A stretch of DNA of 33,266 bases, taken from assembly GCA_964429655.1 (NCBI GenBank), contig CAYSCZ010000032.1, forward strand, positions 1 through 33,266. The letters are read 5' to 3'. The notes beneath the pieces are model-generated. The model worked only from the letters and a program-made list of their open reading frames with translations. It did no database searches and had not been told where the DNA came from. The stretch comes from CAYSCZ01 sp964429655. GTDB taxonomy: Bacteria > Bacteroidota > Bacteroidia > Cytophagales > Cyclobacteriaceae. Shown here one piece after another: positions 1 to 8,984 of the stretch. Position 1 is the first letter of the stretch, and every line of letters begins with the position of its first letter. The position numbers were made by a program, and so were the translations under genes.

Positions 1-24
1 GCCAATAACATGTTAAGTGTCTGA

Positions 25-77
25 TTTGAAGTGATTTAACCATGTAATAGAAAGCTAATGACAATTCTGGGTTAAAT
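25..77. repeat. Left copy of a ~53 bp terminal inverted repeat
   Basis: This 53-base segment matches the reverse complement of the last 54 bases of the window (33213-33266) with a single one-base indel after position 54. It contains an 8-bp inverted pair, ATTTAACC at 34-41 and GGTTAAAT at 70-77. The match stops sharply at 77, 29 bases short of the xylA stop codon, so 77 behaves like the edge of an element that extends leftwards out of the window. Positions 1-24 continue the same presumed element but have no counterpart, because the right copy is cut off by the end of the window. No transposase fragment is visible. An insertion-sequence end or MITE is an inference. Confidence 0.85.
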
Positions 78-106
78 TAAAATAAGAGATTTCAACTTTC
101 TGAAAA

Positions 107-1438
107 TCAAATATATCTATTGATTAGGTTTTCGAAGTATTCCTGTTTACCGCTGATTAATCCAGGTTCATCTATTTTACGGGCATGTTGATGTAAATCT
201 TCAAGGGTAAGCTTTCCTTCTTCGAAAGACTTCCCATGATCATCATCAAAGCTCGCATATCTTTCCCTAATTAGTTTAGAATATTCAGATTCATTAAGAA
301 TTTTCTCGGTTATCAAGAGCGCTTTAGCAAACAAATCGATGGAACCTACGTGCGCATGAAAAATGTCAACCAGGTTCGTAGAGTTTCTTCGCATCTTAGC
401 ATCAAAGTTTATGCCGCCACCCTGGAACCCACCGGCCTTTAGAATGACCAGCATGGCTTCCACTAATTCATAGATGTTGTTAGGGAACTGGTCGGTATCC
501 CATCCATTCTGATAGTCTCCACGGTTGGCATCGATACTGCCTAACATGCCTTCATTGGCAGCAACTTGCAGTTCATGTTGAAAAGTATGATAGGCCAGGG
601 TAGCATGGTTCACTTCAATGTTTAATTTAAAATCATCCATCAAATCATATTTTCTCAAAAAACCCAATACCGTTGATGCATCAAAATCATATTGGTGCTT
701 GGTAGGTTCAGCCGGCTTTGGCTCGATAAAAAAAGTCCCTTTAAATCCCTGCTTTCGGGCGTAGTCCTTAGCCATGTGTAAAAACCTCGCCATATGATCC
801 TGCTCACGACCCAGGTCGGTGTTGAGAAGTGACAAGTAACCTTCGCGTCCGCCCCAAAACACGTAATTAGCGTCACCATCCAAAGCTATCGTTGTATCCA
901 GGGCATTTTTTACCTGCGCACCTGCTATGGCCACCACATCAAAGTTGGGATTAGTCGCTGCCCCATTCATATATCTGGGGTTTCCAAATAAGTTGGCCGT
1001 TCCCCAAAGGACTTTCACACCACTGGCTGCAATTTTTTGCCTGCCATAATCCACAATATCATGGAGCCGGCCTTCTGTTTCTGCAATTGAGTCGCCCTCA
1101 TCGACCAGATCAACATCATGGAAGCAGAAGTGCTCAATGCCAAGCTTGGTGATGAACTCAAAAGCAGCATCCATTTTGTTATGTGCCCTCTTTACAGGAT
1201 CCGGTTCTACCAGCCAGGGGAAGTATTTGGTGCCGGGACCAAAAGGGTCGCCTCCGGTATTGCAGAAGGTATGCCAGTAGGCTACAGCAAACCTGAAATG
1301 GTCTTTCATCGGCTTGCCAAGCGCTACTTTATCCGGCTGGTAATACCTGTAAGCCAATGGATTATCAGAGTCTATCCCTTCAAATTGGATGGCATCAATG
1401 CCTTTGAAATATTCTTTTTCTCCAAGTAAAACTTTCAT
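107..1438 (-). CDS. xylA: Xylose isomerase
   Basis: This 443-residue protein is xylose isomerase (EC 5.3.1.5), which interconverts D-xylose and D-xylulose in the cytoplasm. The length is normal for the family. The expected active site is complete: His107 and Asp110 in FCFHDVD; metal ligands Glu239, Glu275, His278, Asp303, Asp314, Asp316 and Asp346, all offset by about seven from the E. coli enzyme; and the WGGREGY segment at 195-201. The ATG at 1436-1438 lies one base after the TAG stop of xylB (TAGTATG), so the two genes are almost certainly co-transcribed and translationally coupled, kinase first. No xylose transporter or XylR regulator lies in the window. The gene ends 29 bases from the left terminal repeat. 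Confidence 0.97.
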   Translation of the reverse strand: MKVLLGEKEYFKGIDAIQFEGIDSDNPLAYRYYQPDKVALGKPMKDHFRFAVAYWHTFCNTGGDPFGPGTKYFPWLVEPDPVKRAHNKMDAAFEFITKLGIEHFCFHDVDLVDEGDSIAETEGRLHDIVDYGRQKIAASGVKVLWGTANLFGNPRYMNGAATNPNFDVVAIAGAQVKNALDTTIALDGDANYVFWGGREGYLSLLNTDLGREQDHMARFLHMAKDYARKQGFKGTFFIEPKPAEPTKHQYDFDASTVLGFLRKYDLMDDFKLNIEVNHATLAYHTFQHELQVAANEGMLGSIDANRGDYQNGWDTDQFPNNIYELVEAMLVILKAGGFQGGGINFDAKMRRNSTNLVDIFHAHVGSIDLFAKALLITEKILNESEYSKLIRERYASFDDDHGKSFEEGKLTLEDLHQHARKIDEPGLISGKQEYFENLINRYI

Positions 1439-1439
1439 A

Positions 1440-2930
1440 CTAATTTTTTAATTGTTTTTCTAATGTTGTTTTCCATTGATTGTAAGCAATTTGATAATGA
1501 TCGGATAATGGTTTTTTTGGCATTTCAGTATGTCTTATCCGAAGTCCATTAAAAGCGCTATCCAATGAATTATAAAGGCCAGCACCATAGGCGGCACCTC
1601 TGGCAGCACCTTCAGCTCCATCGGTATCATATAATTCAAGGGCAGTATTGGTAGTATTTACAAATATTTCCCTGAATAAAGGGCTCAGAAACATATTGCT
1701 ATAACCGGCACGTATTTTGTCTCCGGAGACACCTAACGCTTTTAGCACCTCAAACCCATATTGTAGGGCAAACACGATCCCTTCCTGGGCGGCCCTGTAA
1801 AGATGTGCTCTGGTATGCCGATTAAAATCCAGTCCCAGTATGGAAGCATTGATTAGCTGGTTGTTTAACACCCTCTCGGACCCATTGCCGAAAGGCAGGA
1901 TGATTAAACCATCCGCACCCAGGCCTATTGCGCTGGCTTGTTTGTTGATCTTATCATAAGAAGTGGCTGAAAGGCTCACATTTTTTCGCAGCCAGTTATT
2001 CAATATTCCGGTGCCGTTTATGCACAGTAATACGCCATATCTTTGGTTTTTGGGGCTATTCGTGACATGAAGAAAGGTATTAACCCGTGACAACCTGTCT
2101 CCCGTAGGCTTATTGGTCACAGCATAAATCACCCCTGATGTACCCGCCGTTGCTGCTAACTCGCCGGGGTTTAACGCATTTAGGGAGAAGGCGTTGTTCG
2201 GCTGGTCACCAGCTCTATATGAGATTGGTATGTTTTCTTTTAGCCCTAATTCATTGGCTATTGACTGTGATAACCTGACTTCCTGGTTGAATGTAGAAAC
2301 TACTTCCGGGATATGATCAATATTTAATTCATAATATTTTAGCAAGTCTAGAGAGATATTACCTTTCTTAAAATCCCAGAATATCCCTTCAGATAGTCCC
2401 GGTTTGGTGGTTGTAATGCTTCCGCTCAACCTAAAAGACAAATAATCACCGGGAAGCATAAATTTGTAGATCCGGTGATAATGCTCCGGTTCGTTTGATT
2501 GGACCCATTTTAATTTAGAAGCGGTGAAGTTGCCCGGGCTATTTAAAAGATAATTGGTACAATAATCGATGCCCAGTGACTGTTCAGCTTTTCTTCCGTA
2601 ATTTACAGCTCGACTGTCACACCAGATGATGGATGGGCGGATAGGGTGATGTGCCTTATCCAGGATAACCAATCCATGCATTTGATAAGAGATGCCGATA
2701 GCTTCAATACACTTGGGGTTGATTGCTGAATGGTTTTTTGCCTCCCACCAGGCCATTTTAAAACTTTCCCACCAAACCTCAGGATCCTGCTCAGCCCATC
2801 CGGGTTGGGGAGCCTTTATTTCCAGCTCCTCCTTAGGGAAATTGGTTGTGTAGATGTTTCTCCCTTTGTTTACATCAAATAGTGAGACTTTAACGGACGA
2901 GCTGCCTAAATCGATACCGAGGGTATACAT
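1440..2930 (-). CDS. xylB: Xylulokinase (FGGY family)
   Basis: This 496-residue FGGY carbohydrate kinase phosphorylates D-xylulose to xylulose 5-phosphate (EC 2.7.1.17), feeding the pentose phosphate pathway. Visible landmarks are the N-terminal phosphate-binding loop (GIDLGSSSVK, 5-14), QMHG (83-86) and WCDSR (103-107) typical of xylulokinases, the probable catalytic base Asp242 in AGDQPNN, and the TAGTSG adenosine-site loop (261-266). Length and order fit a complete protein. It precedes xylA with a one-base gap, which supports the substrate assignment over other FGGY kinases. The 147 bases upstream should hold the promoter, but no clear TAnnTTTG box was found there. Confidence 0.95.
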   Translation of the reverse strand: MYTLGIDLGSSSVKVSLFDVNKGRNIYTTNFPKEELEIKAPQPGWAEQDPEVWWESFKMAWWEAKNHSAINPKCIEAIGISYQMHGLVILDKAHHPIRPSIIWCDSRAVNYGRKAEQSLGIDYCTNYLLNSPGNFTASKLKWVQSNEPEHYHRIYKFMLPGDYLSFRLSGSITTTKPGLSEGIFWDFKKGNISLDLLKYYELNIDHIPEVVSTFNQEVRLSQSIANELGLKENIPISYRAGDQPNNAFSLNALNPGELAATAGTSGVIYAVTNKPTGDRLSRVNTFLHVTNSPKNQRYGVLLCINGTGILNNWLRKNVSLSATSYDKINKQASAIGLGADGLIILPFGNGSERVLNNQLINASILGLDFNRHTRAHLYRAAQEGIVFALQYGFEVLKALGVSGDKIRAGYSNMFLSPLFREIFVNTTNTALELYDTDGAEGAARGAAYGAGLYNSLDSAFNGLRIRHTEMPKKPLSDHYQIAYNQWKTTLEKQLKN

Positions 2931-2931
2931 G

Positions 2932-2996
2932 CTTACAATTTAATCAAACATGGAGTAATTAGGGATAATAGGAGAAATAGAATCTTCAATTGTAAG
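2932..2996. promoter_or_regulatory. Widely spaced inverted repeat upstream of xylB
   Basis: CTTACAATT (2932-2940) and its exact reverse complement AATTGTAAG (2988-2996) flank 47 bases directly upstream of the xylB start. Nine matching bases at this distance could be operator half-sites for a sugar-responsive regulator, but the sequence is AT-rich and chance is a real alternative. No -7 box overlaps it convincingly. Confidence 0.25.
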
Positions 2997-3077
2997 TTTT
3001 AAGATGCTGAAATAAATGCTTGGATGCAGCTGTTTATAGTCAACAAATGAATACTTTAAGCTGCATTCTTTAAATCT

Positions 3078-3857
3078 TCACCTCACTTTACTGTTATCCA
3101 TATCAGCCATCCTGAAACCTAATACCAGGAATAGTGTCAATAGAACAAGGCTGTTAACATAACTAAACGTACTTATACCATTTCCTGTAAGGATAGAATC
3201 AATGCTTAAAGAAGGTATGGAAAAAGGAAAAAAATAATTCTCCATATTATAATCCCGCATTAATTGTGCTATCACAAAACCAACAATGCCAATAGCCAGG
3301 GGCAGGACAAAGCTTTTTGAGAAGTAACTGGTGAAATACACCAGGCCTAAGATGCCTAATGAAGATAAAATAGTAGTAACGAAAAGCAATAAAACAGTCC
3401 TAATAGGTACGCTTTGACTCAGAAAAGAGACATTCGATAAGAACGGAATGATCAACATAAGCAAAACAAACAGCAAATGCGATAACGCATAAACCAGTGA
3501 AATTACTTTGAATTTTGAAAGAAAGATCATGGATTTACTGATAGGTAAAGTGTATAGTACTTTCCACATTTTCATCCTGTTTTCCGAGAGCACAGATAAC
3601 GCACACAGGATCACCAGGAACATGGGAAGCATCATGGGTAGCACGCTGTCGTAATGAAATTGAATCCAGGTTTTCCAGTTGGCTAGTGGATCATCAATAG
3701 CCACATCGTTATATTTGGTGAGGTTAAAAGCTATTAGTGCAATAATAAGATTGGTAATCACTGTTCCTACTGAAGCAAGCCATAACACACCTGAGTTTTT
3801 CAGCTTGATAATTTCCGACCTTAGCGCACTAAAATAATTATGCATTCCTGTTGTCAT
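3078..3857 (-). CDS. ABC-2 type transporter permease
   Basis: This 259-residue integral membrane protein has about six hydrophobic segments (roughly 24-45, 70-90, 115-143, 153-178, 183-200 and 232-250) and no nucleotide-binding motifs. This is the profile of ABC-2 permeases of the lantibiotic/bacitracin-protection (BcrB/MutE) type. It lies directly downstream of, and overlaps, the ATPase gene at 3838-4551, so the two should form one exporter. The first ATG (3855-3857) overlaps the ATPase gene by 20 bases. A second in-frame ATG at 3843-3845 (Met5, MHNYFSALRSEI) would cut the overlap to 8 bases and is equally plausible. The substrate cannot be told from sequence; no peptide or bacteriocin gene is adjacent. 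Confidence 0.8.
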   Translation of the reverse strand: MTTGMHNYFSALRSEIIKLKNSGVLWLASVGTVITNLIIALIAFNLTKYNDVAIDDPLANWKTWIQFHYDSVLPMMLPMFLVILCALSVLSENRMKMWKVLYTLPISKSMIFLSKFKVISLVYALSHLLFVLLMLIIPFLSNVSFLSQSVPIRTVLLLFVTTILSSLGILGLVYFTSYFSKSFVLPLAIGIVGFVIAQLMRDYNMENYFFPFSIPSLSIDSILTGNGISTFSYVNSLVLLTLFLVLGFRMADMDNSKVR

Positions 3858-4551
3858 GGCTTAGTGATAGGTATAAATCTTCAAGGTCTCGATAAGTACC
3901 CAGCGCATCGAGTGAACCAAAATACAATTTCCGGCCATTTTTTAATATTAACAGTTGATCACAATATTTTTCTATTTCAGAAAGGTGGTGACTGGATACA
4001 ATCAGGGTTTTCCCTTCTCCTTTGAGATTCTTTAACAACTGCCTGGTGTTGATGATGCCTTCAGGATCAAGGCCGTTGGTAGGTTCATCCAGTAGCAATA
4101 TTTCAGGCGAAAATAACAGGAGGGAGGCAATGCCGGCCCTTTGCCGCATACCTGTGGAAAAAGCCTTTAACTTCTTTGATTTATATTTACCCAAACCAAC
4201 CTTTTCAATAACCTCCCTGATCTGTTCATATTTTATATTTCTGTAGTTTACTAGTATTTTCATGTTATCCAGCAAGTTTAAATAGTCATAAAAAGAGGGG
4301 GTATCAATCATGCAACCCATTTTTACGTACAGATCTTTCCTTTTCCATTGGCCAAGGGTCTTTTCAGCCACTTGTACCTGACCAGATTCAGGTGTTAACA
4401 AACCACTCAAAAGCTTAAGTAGAGTACTCTTGCCCGATCCATTATGACCTAAAAGTCCCAGAATGGATCCCTTTTCAAGCTTAAATGACACGTCCCGAAT
4501 CAAAGGATTATCTTTTTCATAGCTGAAAGACACATTACTTGCTTGAATCAT
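3838..4551 (-). CDS. ABC transporter ATP-binding protein
   Basis: This 237-residue ABC ATPase is the energy-coupling subunit for the permease encoded next. Seen in order are Walker A GHNGSGKST (35-43), a signature of the STGMRQR form (131-137) typical of the CcmA/BcrA-type drug and lantibiotic exporter class rather than the usual LSGGQ, Walker B LLLDEPTNGLDP (151-162) and the H-loop His187/188. It contains a single domain, so a homodimer is expected to pair with two permeases. Immediate overlap with the permease gene indicates an operon. It probably exports a lipid, antibiotic or peptide, but nothing here fixes the substrate. Confidence 0.88.
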   Translation of the reverse strand: MIQASNVSFSYEKDNPLIRDVSFKLEKGSILGLLGHNGSGKSTLLKLLSGLLTPESGQVQVAEKTLGQWKRKDLYVKMGCMIDTPSFYDYLNLLDNMKILVNYRNIKYEQIREVIEKVGLGKYKSKKLKAFSTGMRQRAGIASLLLFSPEILLLDEPTNGLDPEGIINTRQLLKNLKGEGKTLIVSSHHLSEIEKYCDQLLILKNGRKLYFGSLDALGTYRDLEDLYLSLSHDNRNA

Positions 4552-4652
4552 GCTTTAAACTAATAAGAAATGGTGAATCAGCTATCAAAACTACTGATTT
4601 GATGATGCGAGGTATAGGTTGTAAAATGGAATGCCCAAGGTTTACATATACC

Positions 4653-5084
4653 CTAAGGCCTCAGGTCTTTATTGACCATGTGAAGGCCTGCTTCCTCATA
4701 TCTTTCCTGTAAAAGCTCATCATTCACCAGAGTGAAGACACTTCCTTCCGAAAGTTCAATAACTTTATCAAGTACTGACTTTACCATGGCCGGTTTGAGG
4801 TGTAGTTTATCGATAGCCAGGTAGGACAGCAAATAATTAGGAACAAAATTCTCCATACCGGTCTTATTTACCACGGCTACCGCGATCATATCATTATTGT
4901 CGAAACGTTTAACTACAAAACCACCCTGATGGGGGAATATACTTACAGCGTGATCCACTGACCAGCTTACATTTTTTTTGGTGGGTGGGGTATTGCCAAG
5001 GAAATTTCCCATAATGAAGTTGGTGATTATTTGCTTCTCTACTAGTCCGATATTATGTCCGGGCAATAATACATCATCATTCAT
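4653..5084 (-). CDS. Hypothetical protein, possibly GNAT-fold
   Basis: This short cytoplasmic protein of about 143 residues has no signal peptide or membrane segment. The chosen start is the ATG at 5082-5084 (MNDDVLLPGHN); an upstream TTG at 5099 is less likely. The strand/helix pattern in the middle and end (a strand near FVVKRF, a strand and helix around NYLLSYLAIDKLHLKP, then a final ERYEEAGLHMV resembling the closing element of acetyltransferases) recalls a small GNAT-type fold. The glycine-rich acetyl-CoA loop is not clear, so activity is uncertain. It lies 73 bases downstream of the large T9SS gene on the same strand and may share its transcript. Function unknown. Confidence 0.55.
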   Translation of the reverse strand: MNDDVLLPGHNIGLVEKQIITNFIMGNFLGNTPPTKKNVSWSVDHAVSIFPHQGGFVVKRFDNNDMIAVAVVNKTGMENFVPNYLLSYLAIDKLHLKPAMVKSVLDKVIELSEGSVFTLVNDELLQERYEEAGLHMVNKDLRP

Positions 5085-5157
5085 ATTAGCAAAATACAAA
5101 TTTTCTTTAATTTATAGTCTTAAGTTAAAGACTTTCTCACGGTTGGTTTTGTTTGAC

Positions 5158-8100
5158 TTAGCGAAATAGTTGTATCCAACCATTGCATTGACCATTTTCA
5201 AGAAACCTGGCAGCGTAATAATATACCCCTGAGGGCAGAGCACCACCATCCCAGTCATTTGCATAGTTTTCCCTGTTGTATACCACTTTTCCATTCCGAT
5301 CCAATATGGTGAGGTCCGTGGTAAATGGCGATTTAATTTCTAAGACATCATTGATTCCATCGTTATTGGGACTAAATGCGTTAGGAATATAAATTCGATC
5401 TGCAAATATCTCGACCGTTTTGTTGATGATGCAATCCTCTGAGGTCTCCAGATTGATGGTATAAGTGCCTATGTCTTCAAATGTATGGGTTGGGCTATCT
5501 TCAGATGAGGTATTTCCATCACCAAAGTTCCACAGGAAACCGCCAGTGGCCTGGGTGTTGTTTTCAATGATGTATCTTAACTCACCGGAACAATCATCAA
5601 AATCAGGGATAACTTCAAAGTCTTCTTCGATGCGCTCTTTAACAACAACACTTACAAATTTTTGTTTCACACAACCGTTGGGTGTGGTGATGCTTACAGC
5701 ATACACCGTTGTGCTATCGGGAGAAGCCACGGGATTAGGTAATGTTGGATTGCTCAGTCCTCTAACAGGGGCCCATTGATAATCTATGCCACCATTTGCA
5801 TTGAATTGAATATCATCCCCCGGACATATTTCACCGGAACCCTGCACACTTACCCGGTCATCAAAAATTCTAATGGTTTTGGAGCTAATATCTTCTACTG
5901 TACATGTGTTGTCATCCCTGATTTTTAATGTTACGTTGTAAACACCGCTGTTTTCAAAAGTGTGAATCACACTATCCGGTTCTTCAGATGTTTTTCCGTC
6001 GTCGAAGTCCCAAAAGAATTCCTGGCCACCAATACTGGTATTGACAAACAGCATTTTAAAAGGTGCGCAGCCGGTGGTTATCCCTTTATTTTCCCCCAAA
6101 CTATCTGTAGTAATAAAGCGGGCATCCAGTGAGGCAAGGTCAAACTTAAAGGCTACATTGTTGCAACGCTCAACGCCTGCATTATTTACGCCTCTATTGA
6201 CTGTTGACCATGCGCCTTCGGTGGTTGGGAAATTATCATCTGAACCCCCACAGCTACACACTGACTGATATACAATGCCGCGCTTATCAAACCTGCTGGT
6301 ACCACCATCCACATGATCGCCTTCACTGTTGGTAGAGCCAAAAAAAGTAGCATATAATAATTCAGTGCCGTCTGCTGATAGGTTCATTAAATAAAAATCA
6401 CTGCCATCAGTGGAGGGGAATAAAGCATCCCTGGTGATGGTCATACCAAATGTATTGCCAACTATACCTCCGGCATTATTGATATTGACGTCACCTCCCC
6501 AGCCACTCAGGAAAATATTTTCACATTCATTAGCTAAAAATGCGGTAGGAGAGATGTTGGGAATCAATTCTCCTGAGCCAAAAACTGTTGAAAATATCGT
6601 GTTGTTTAGATCAGGGCTAAGTTTATGTATGAATTGAGCACTATTAGGCACTCCAAATACTCCACTGGTTACCGGGTAGTTTCCTCTTGTCTGGCCGGTG
6701 GCATAAATATTTTGGTCCTGGTCGATGTCTATGAAATACACCTGGTCATAGGAATTGGTGCCCAGAAAAGTACTTTTAACTATGCTATCCGAGTCAATAT
6801 CAATCATGGTGATGAAACCATCGATTGCCCCGTTATAAGTTGAGTCTAACACGGCTGAGCTAGAAGGAAAATCTGAGCTTACAGTTCCGCCGCCAACTAC
6901 GACTTTGCCATCGTTGGTCAACTTTATTGAATATGCGGCGTCATCTTGTTGCCCGCCCAAATAGGAACTCCATCTGAGCTGAGACAGGTCATCATCAAAC
7001 GAAAAGATGACAGCATCGGAATTACCGCCCATGAAATCTGGCTGTATCCCGCTAGTGACCGGAAAACCTGCCGAGTCAGTGCTTGTGGCAACATAGATGT
7101 TGTTCTCTTCATCCACAATAACATCTCCCCTTTGGTAATCCCCATAGTTGTAGATAAGCAGGTTTTGATAATTGTTTATGTTCAACATCTTAAGTATTCC
7201 ATCATTCCCTGAGCTTCCGATGAATGTCGAGGCATTTAGTCTTCCAAGCCGGTCAAGTTTGGTAACTACGATATCCGTTCCAAATTCATAAGTGCCAAAT
7301 AGATTAAATAAGCGGCCACCGTTGTAGGTTCTGTCATAAGCGTTTAAAGATGTCGGATAATTTGGGGATCCACTGGTACCCATGATCACTAGTTCATCAT
7401 TATTATTTACTATCAGGCTGTGAGGAGTTTCTCCGTATTCTCCTCCAATAAACGTTGCATATAACAGTTCACTTCCGGTAGAATCATATTTTAGTATGGC
7501 CATATCCGTAGCCCCACCAAAGGCATCTGCGGTGGTAGCTGGAAATTGAGGGCCAAAAACAATTCCTCCGCTATATAAATTTCCTGAATCATCAAAGCAG
7601 GCAGTATAGCCAAAATTATCAGAGCGGGAACCGGAGAATGTTGAAAATATTAGTTCCGGGTCAATGACCAGCTGATCTTTAGAATTATAATCATCATCAA
7701 CCTTGAATGAGATGTAGTTTTTGGTTAATTTGAAATGACAATTAACCTCATATTTAGAACCATTGCCTCTTACCTGATAAGCAAGCGGCTTGTTTTCGGT
7801 GATTTTTCGATTCCCTACCTTTACGATTGTTTTATCATCAAACAATCGAATGTTGGCGTTTTCCGGGTATTTTAATTTTATCTGTGCTGGATCCGCATTA
7901 GGTGCTACGATGAAATCATATTTCAATTGGTTGTTATGGCTGTATAACTTAAGGTCTATATTCGGGTAAATATTTATGAGCATTAATGATGAATAACCCC
8001 GACAATTTTCACCCCATTGATCAGGATTGTTGGTTAAATAGTAGTTGTATACCGTTTTTAAACCCCCACGGGCAGAGATTTTTGGTGATGAATTGTTCTC

Positions 8101-8388
8101 ATTTAATATAACTCCCAAACCGACAATATCCTGGGAGGCTAAATATTTTGAATGAAGGGCCTTTTGTTGGCCTCTGTTCTTAGGATCCTGGTTTAAGAGG
8201 GTGTAGATTAATTTATTTCCGGTTATGAATAACTTCCCCTGTGGTATATCTGCTGCAAATTTGATATCCTTATCCCATTGGCCCTTATTTTCAATAAAGA
8301 CAATATCATCACCAGGCCCTCCAAGGGTTTTTAGAATGGTAATTAAATTAAGTAAGACAATATAAATGATGCTTTGATAGCATGACAT
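5158..8388 (-). CDS. Secreted SBBP/PKD protein with T9SS type B sorting domain
   Basis: This 1076-residue secreted or surface protein begins with a hydrophobic leader (about 5-22). An N-terminal module follows at about 28-245, starting with the ENKGQWDKDIKF motif typical of DUF7948/SBBP proteins. A long stretch of seven-bladed-propeller-type (SBBP) repeats runs from about 250 to 735, with recurring patterns such as YATFIGG, RWSSYLGG and YATFFGS. Two PKD-like domains (WDFDDGKT and WNFGDGNT) sit either side of an Ig-like segment. The last 78 residues (999-1076), starting IYIPNAFSPNNDGIND, are the CHU_C/gliding-motility-associated type B sorting domain that directs export by the type IX secretion system. 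A structural or adhesive surface role is likely; no catalytic motif is seen. Confidence 0.9.
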   Translation of the reverse strand: MSCYQSIIYIVLLNLITILKTLGGPGDDIVFIENKGQWDKDIKFAADIPQGKLFITGNKLIYTLLNQDPKNRGQQKALHSKYLASQDIVGLGVILNENNSSPKISARGGLKTVYNYYLTNNPDQWGENCRGYSSLMLINIYPNIDLKLYSHNNQLKYDFIVAPNADPAQIKLKYPENANIRLFDDKTIVKVGNRKITENKPLAYQVRGNGSKYEVNCHFKLTKNYISFKVDDDYNSKDQLVIDPELIFSTFSGSRSDNFGYTACFDDSGNLYSGGIVFGPQFPATTADAFGGATDMAILKYDSTGSELLYATFIGGEYGETPHSLIVNNNDELVIMGTSGSPNYPTSLNAYDRTYNGGRLFNLFGTYEFGTDIVVTKLDRLGRLNASTFIGSSGNDGILKMLNINNYQNLLIYNYGDYQRGDVIVDEENNIYVATSTDSAGFPVTSGIQPDFMGGNSDAVIFSFDDDLSQLRWSSYLGGQQDDAAYSIKLTNDGKVVVGGGTVSSDFPSSSAVLDSTYNGAIDGFITMIDIDSDSIVKSTFLGTNSYDQVYFIDIDQDQNIYATGQTRGNYPVTSGVFGVPNSAQFIHKLSPDLNNTIFSTVFGSGELIPNISPTAFLANECENIFLSGWGGDVNINNAGGIVGNTFGMTITRDALFPSTDGSDFYLMNLSADGTELLYATFFGSTNSEGDHVDGGTSRFDKRGIVYQSVCSCGGSDDNFPTTEGAWSTVNRGVNNAGVERCNNVAFKFDLASLDARFITTDSLGENKGITTGCAPFKMLFVNTSIGGQEFFWDFDDGKTSEEPDSVIHTFENSGVYNVTLKIRDDNTCTVEDISSKTIRIFDDRVSVQGSGEICPGDDIQFNANGGIDYQWAPVRGLSNPTLPNPVASPDSTTVYAVSITTPNGCVKQKFVSVVVKERIEEDFEVIPDFDDCSGELRYIIENNTQATGGFLWNFGDGNTSSEDSPTHTFEDIGTYTINLETSEDCIINKTVEIFADRIYIPNAFSPNNDGINDVLEIKSPFTTDLTILDRNGKVVYNRENYANDWDGGALPSGVYYYAARFLENGQCNGWIQLFR

Positions 8389-8464
8389 AGCAGTCCTATA
8401 TCAATAAAATAAGCGTGTTAACAAAATAATGGCGAAAAGCTGGAACTGGTTCCTTGAAACTGTA

Positions 8465-8905
8465 TTATGTTAACAACCACCCAACCTTGGCAAAAGTATC
8501 CCCAAAGTTATTTTTCTGTCGTATGTTATTGGCTATTGATTCGATAAGTTTCTCGAATTTATCCTTAGGATATCCAAACCTGCCAGCAATAATTCTGCAC
8601 ATCTTTTTTTCATCAGGATGAATTTCTTTGTTTATGATCATCATATGGACCAATTCATAAAACTGCTTAAATTTTTTTTCAGTATCTTCTGGAATTTCCA
8701 GTGTTATGCTGTCACGGTTTTCTTCAATTTGTGACAATGCTTTCTCAGATACTTTGTATTTCATTGCCAGTTCATTTAAAAGTTCCCGTTCTGATAATTC
8801 AAAATGTCCATCTGCGAGTGCCATCTCGATCAGATTCTTCATATGGCTTTTAGTGGAGGCAGCTTTTCCGTCTTTGAATAGCTTGGTTATGTCAGTAAGT
8901 TTCAT
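8465..8905 (-). CDS. TerB-like protein
   Basis: This 146-residue, all-helical, cytoplasmic protein matches the TerB fold (tellurite-resistance-associated family). The diagnostic helix pair is near residues 22-45, where LIEMALADGHFELSERE carries the acidic metal-binding style motif, and a second, related acidic helix region occurs near IINKEIHPDEKKM. Single-domain TerB-like proteins are common in Bacteroidota and usually have no known role; tellurite resistance should not be assumed, since no other ter gene is present. It starts at an ATG (8903-8905). It is on the same strand as, and 76 bases upstream of, the large T9SS type B gene. Confidence 0.72.
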   Translation of the reverse strand: MKLTDITKLFKDGKAASTKSHMKNLIEMALADGHFELSERELLNELAMKYKVSEKALSQIEENRDSITLEIPEDTEKKFKQFYELVHMMIINKEIHPDEKKMCRIIAGRFGYPKDKFEKLIESIANNIRQKNNFGDTFAKVGWLLT

Positions 8906-8984
8906 TTTTTCTCATCTTTGCGATGAAAATTACGCAATATTTCTAACGGAAATGATAGGTTGCTATTGTTTTATTTAAGGAATG

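Noticed and set aside
1118..1429. 103-codon frame antisense to xylA
   Set aside because: It lies opposite a gene with every catalytic residue conserved and has no recognisable content.
3078..4551. Bacteriocin or lantibiotic immunity locus
   Set aside because: The exporter resembles that class, but there is no precursor peptide, modification enzyme or dedicated regulator beside it.
5250..8300. Internal repeats of the SBBP protein as a possible CRISPR or tandem DNA repeat
   Set aside because: The repeats are at protein level and diverged; no regular DNA repeat or spacer pattern is present.
8465..8905. Tellurite-resistance system suggested by the TerB-like gene
   Set aside because: No terC, terD, terZ or other ter genes are nearby; single TerB-like proteins are common and not diagnostic.
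8912..8930. CATCTTTG -7-like box and small hairpin upstream of the TerB-like gene, plus strand
   Set aside because: First consensus base is wrong and no forward gene follows it.
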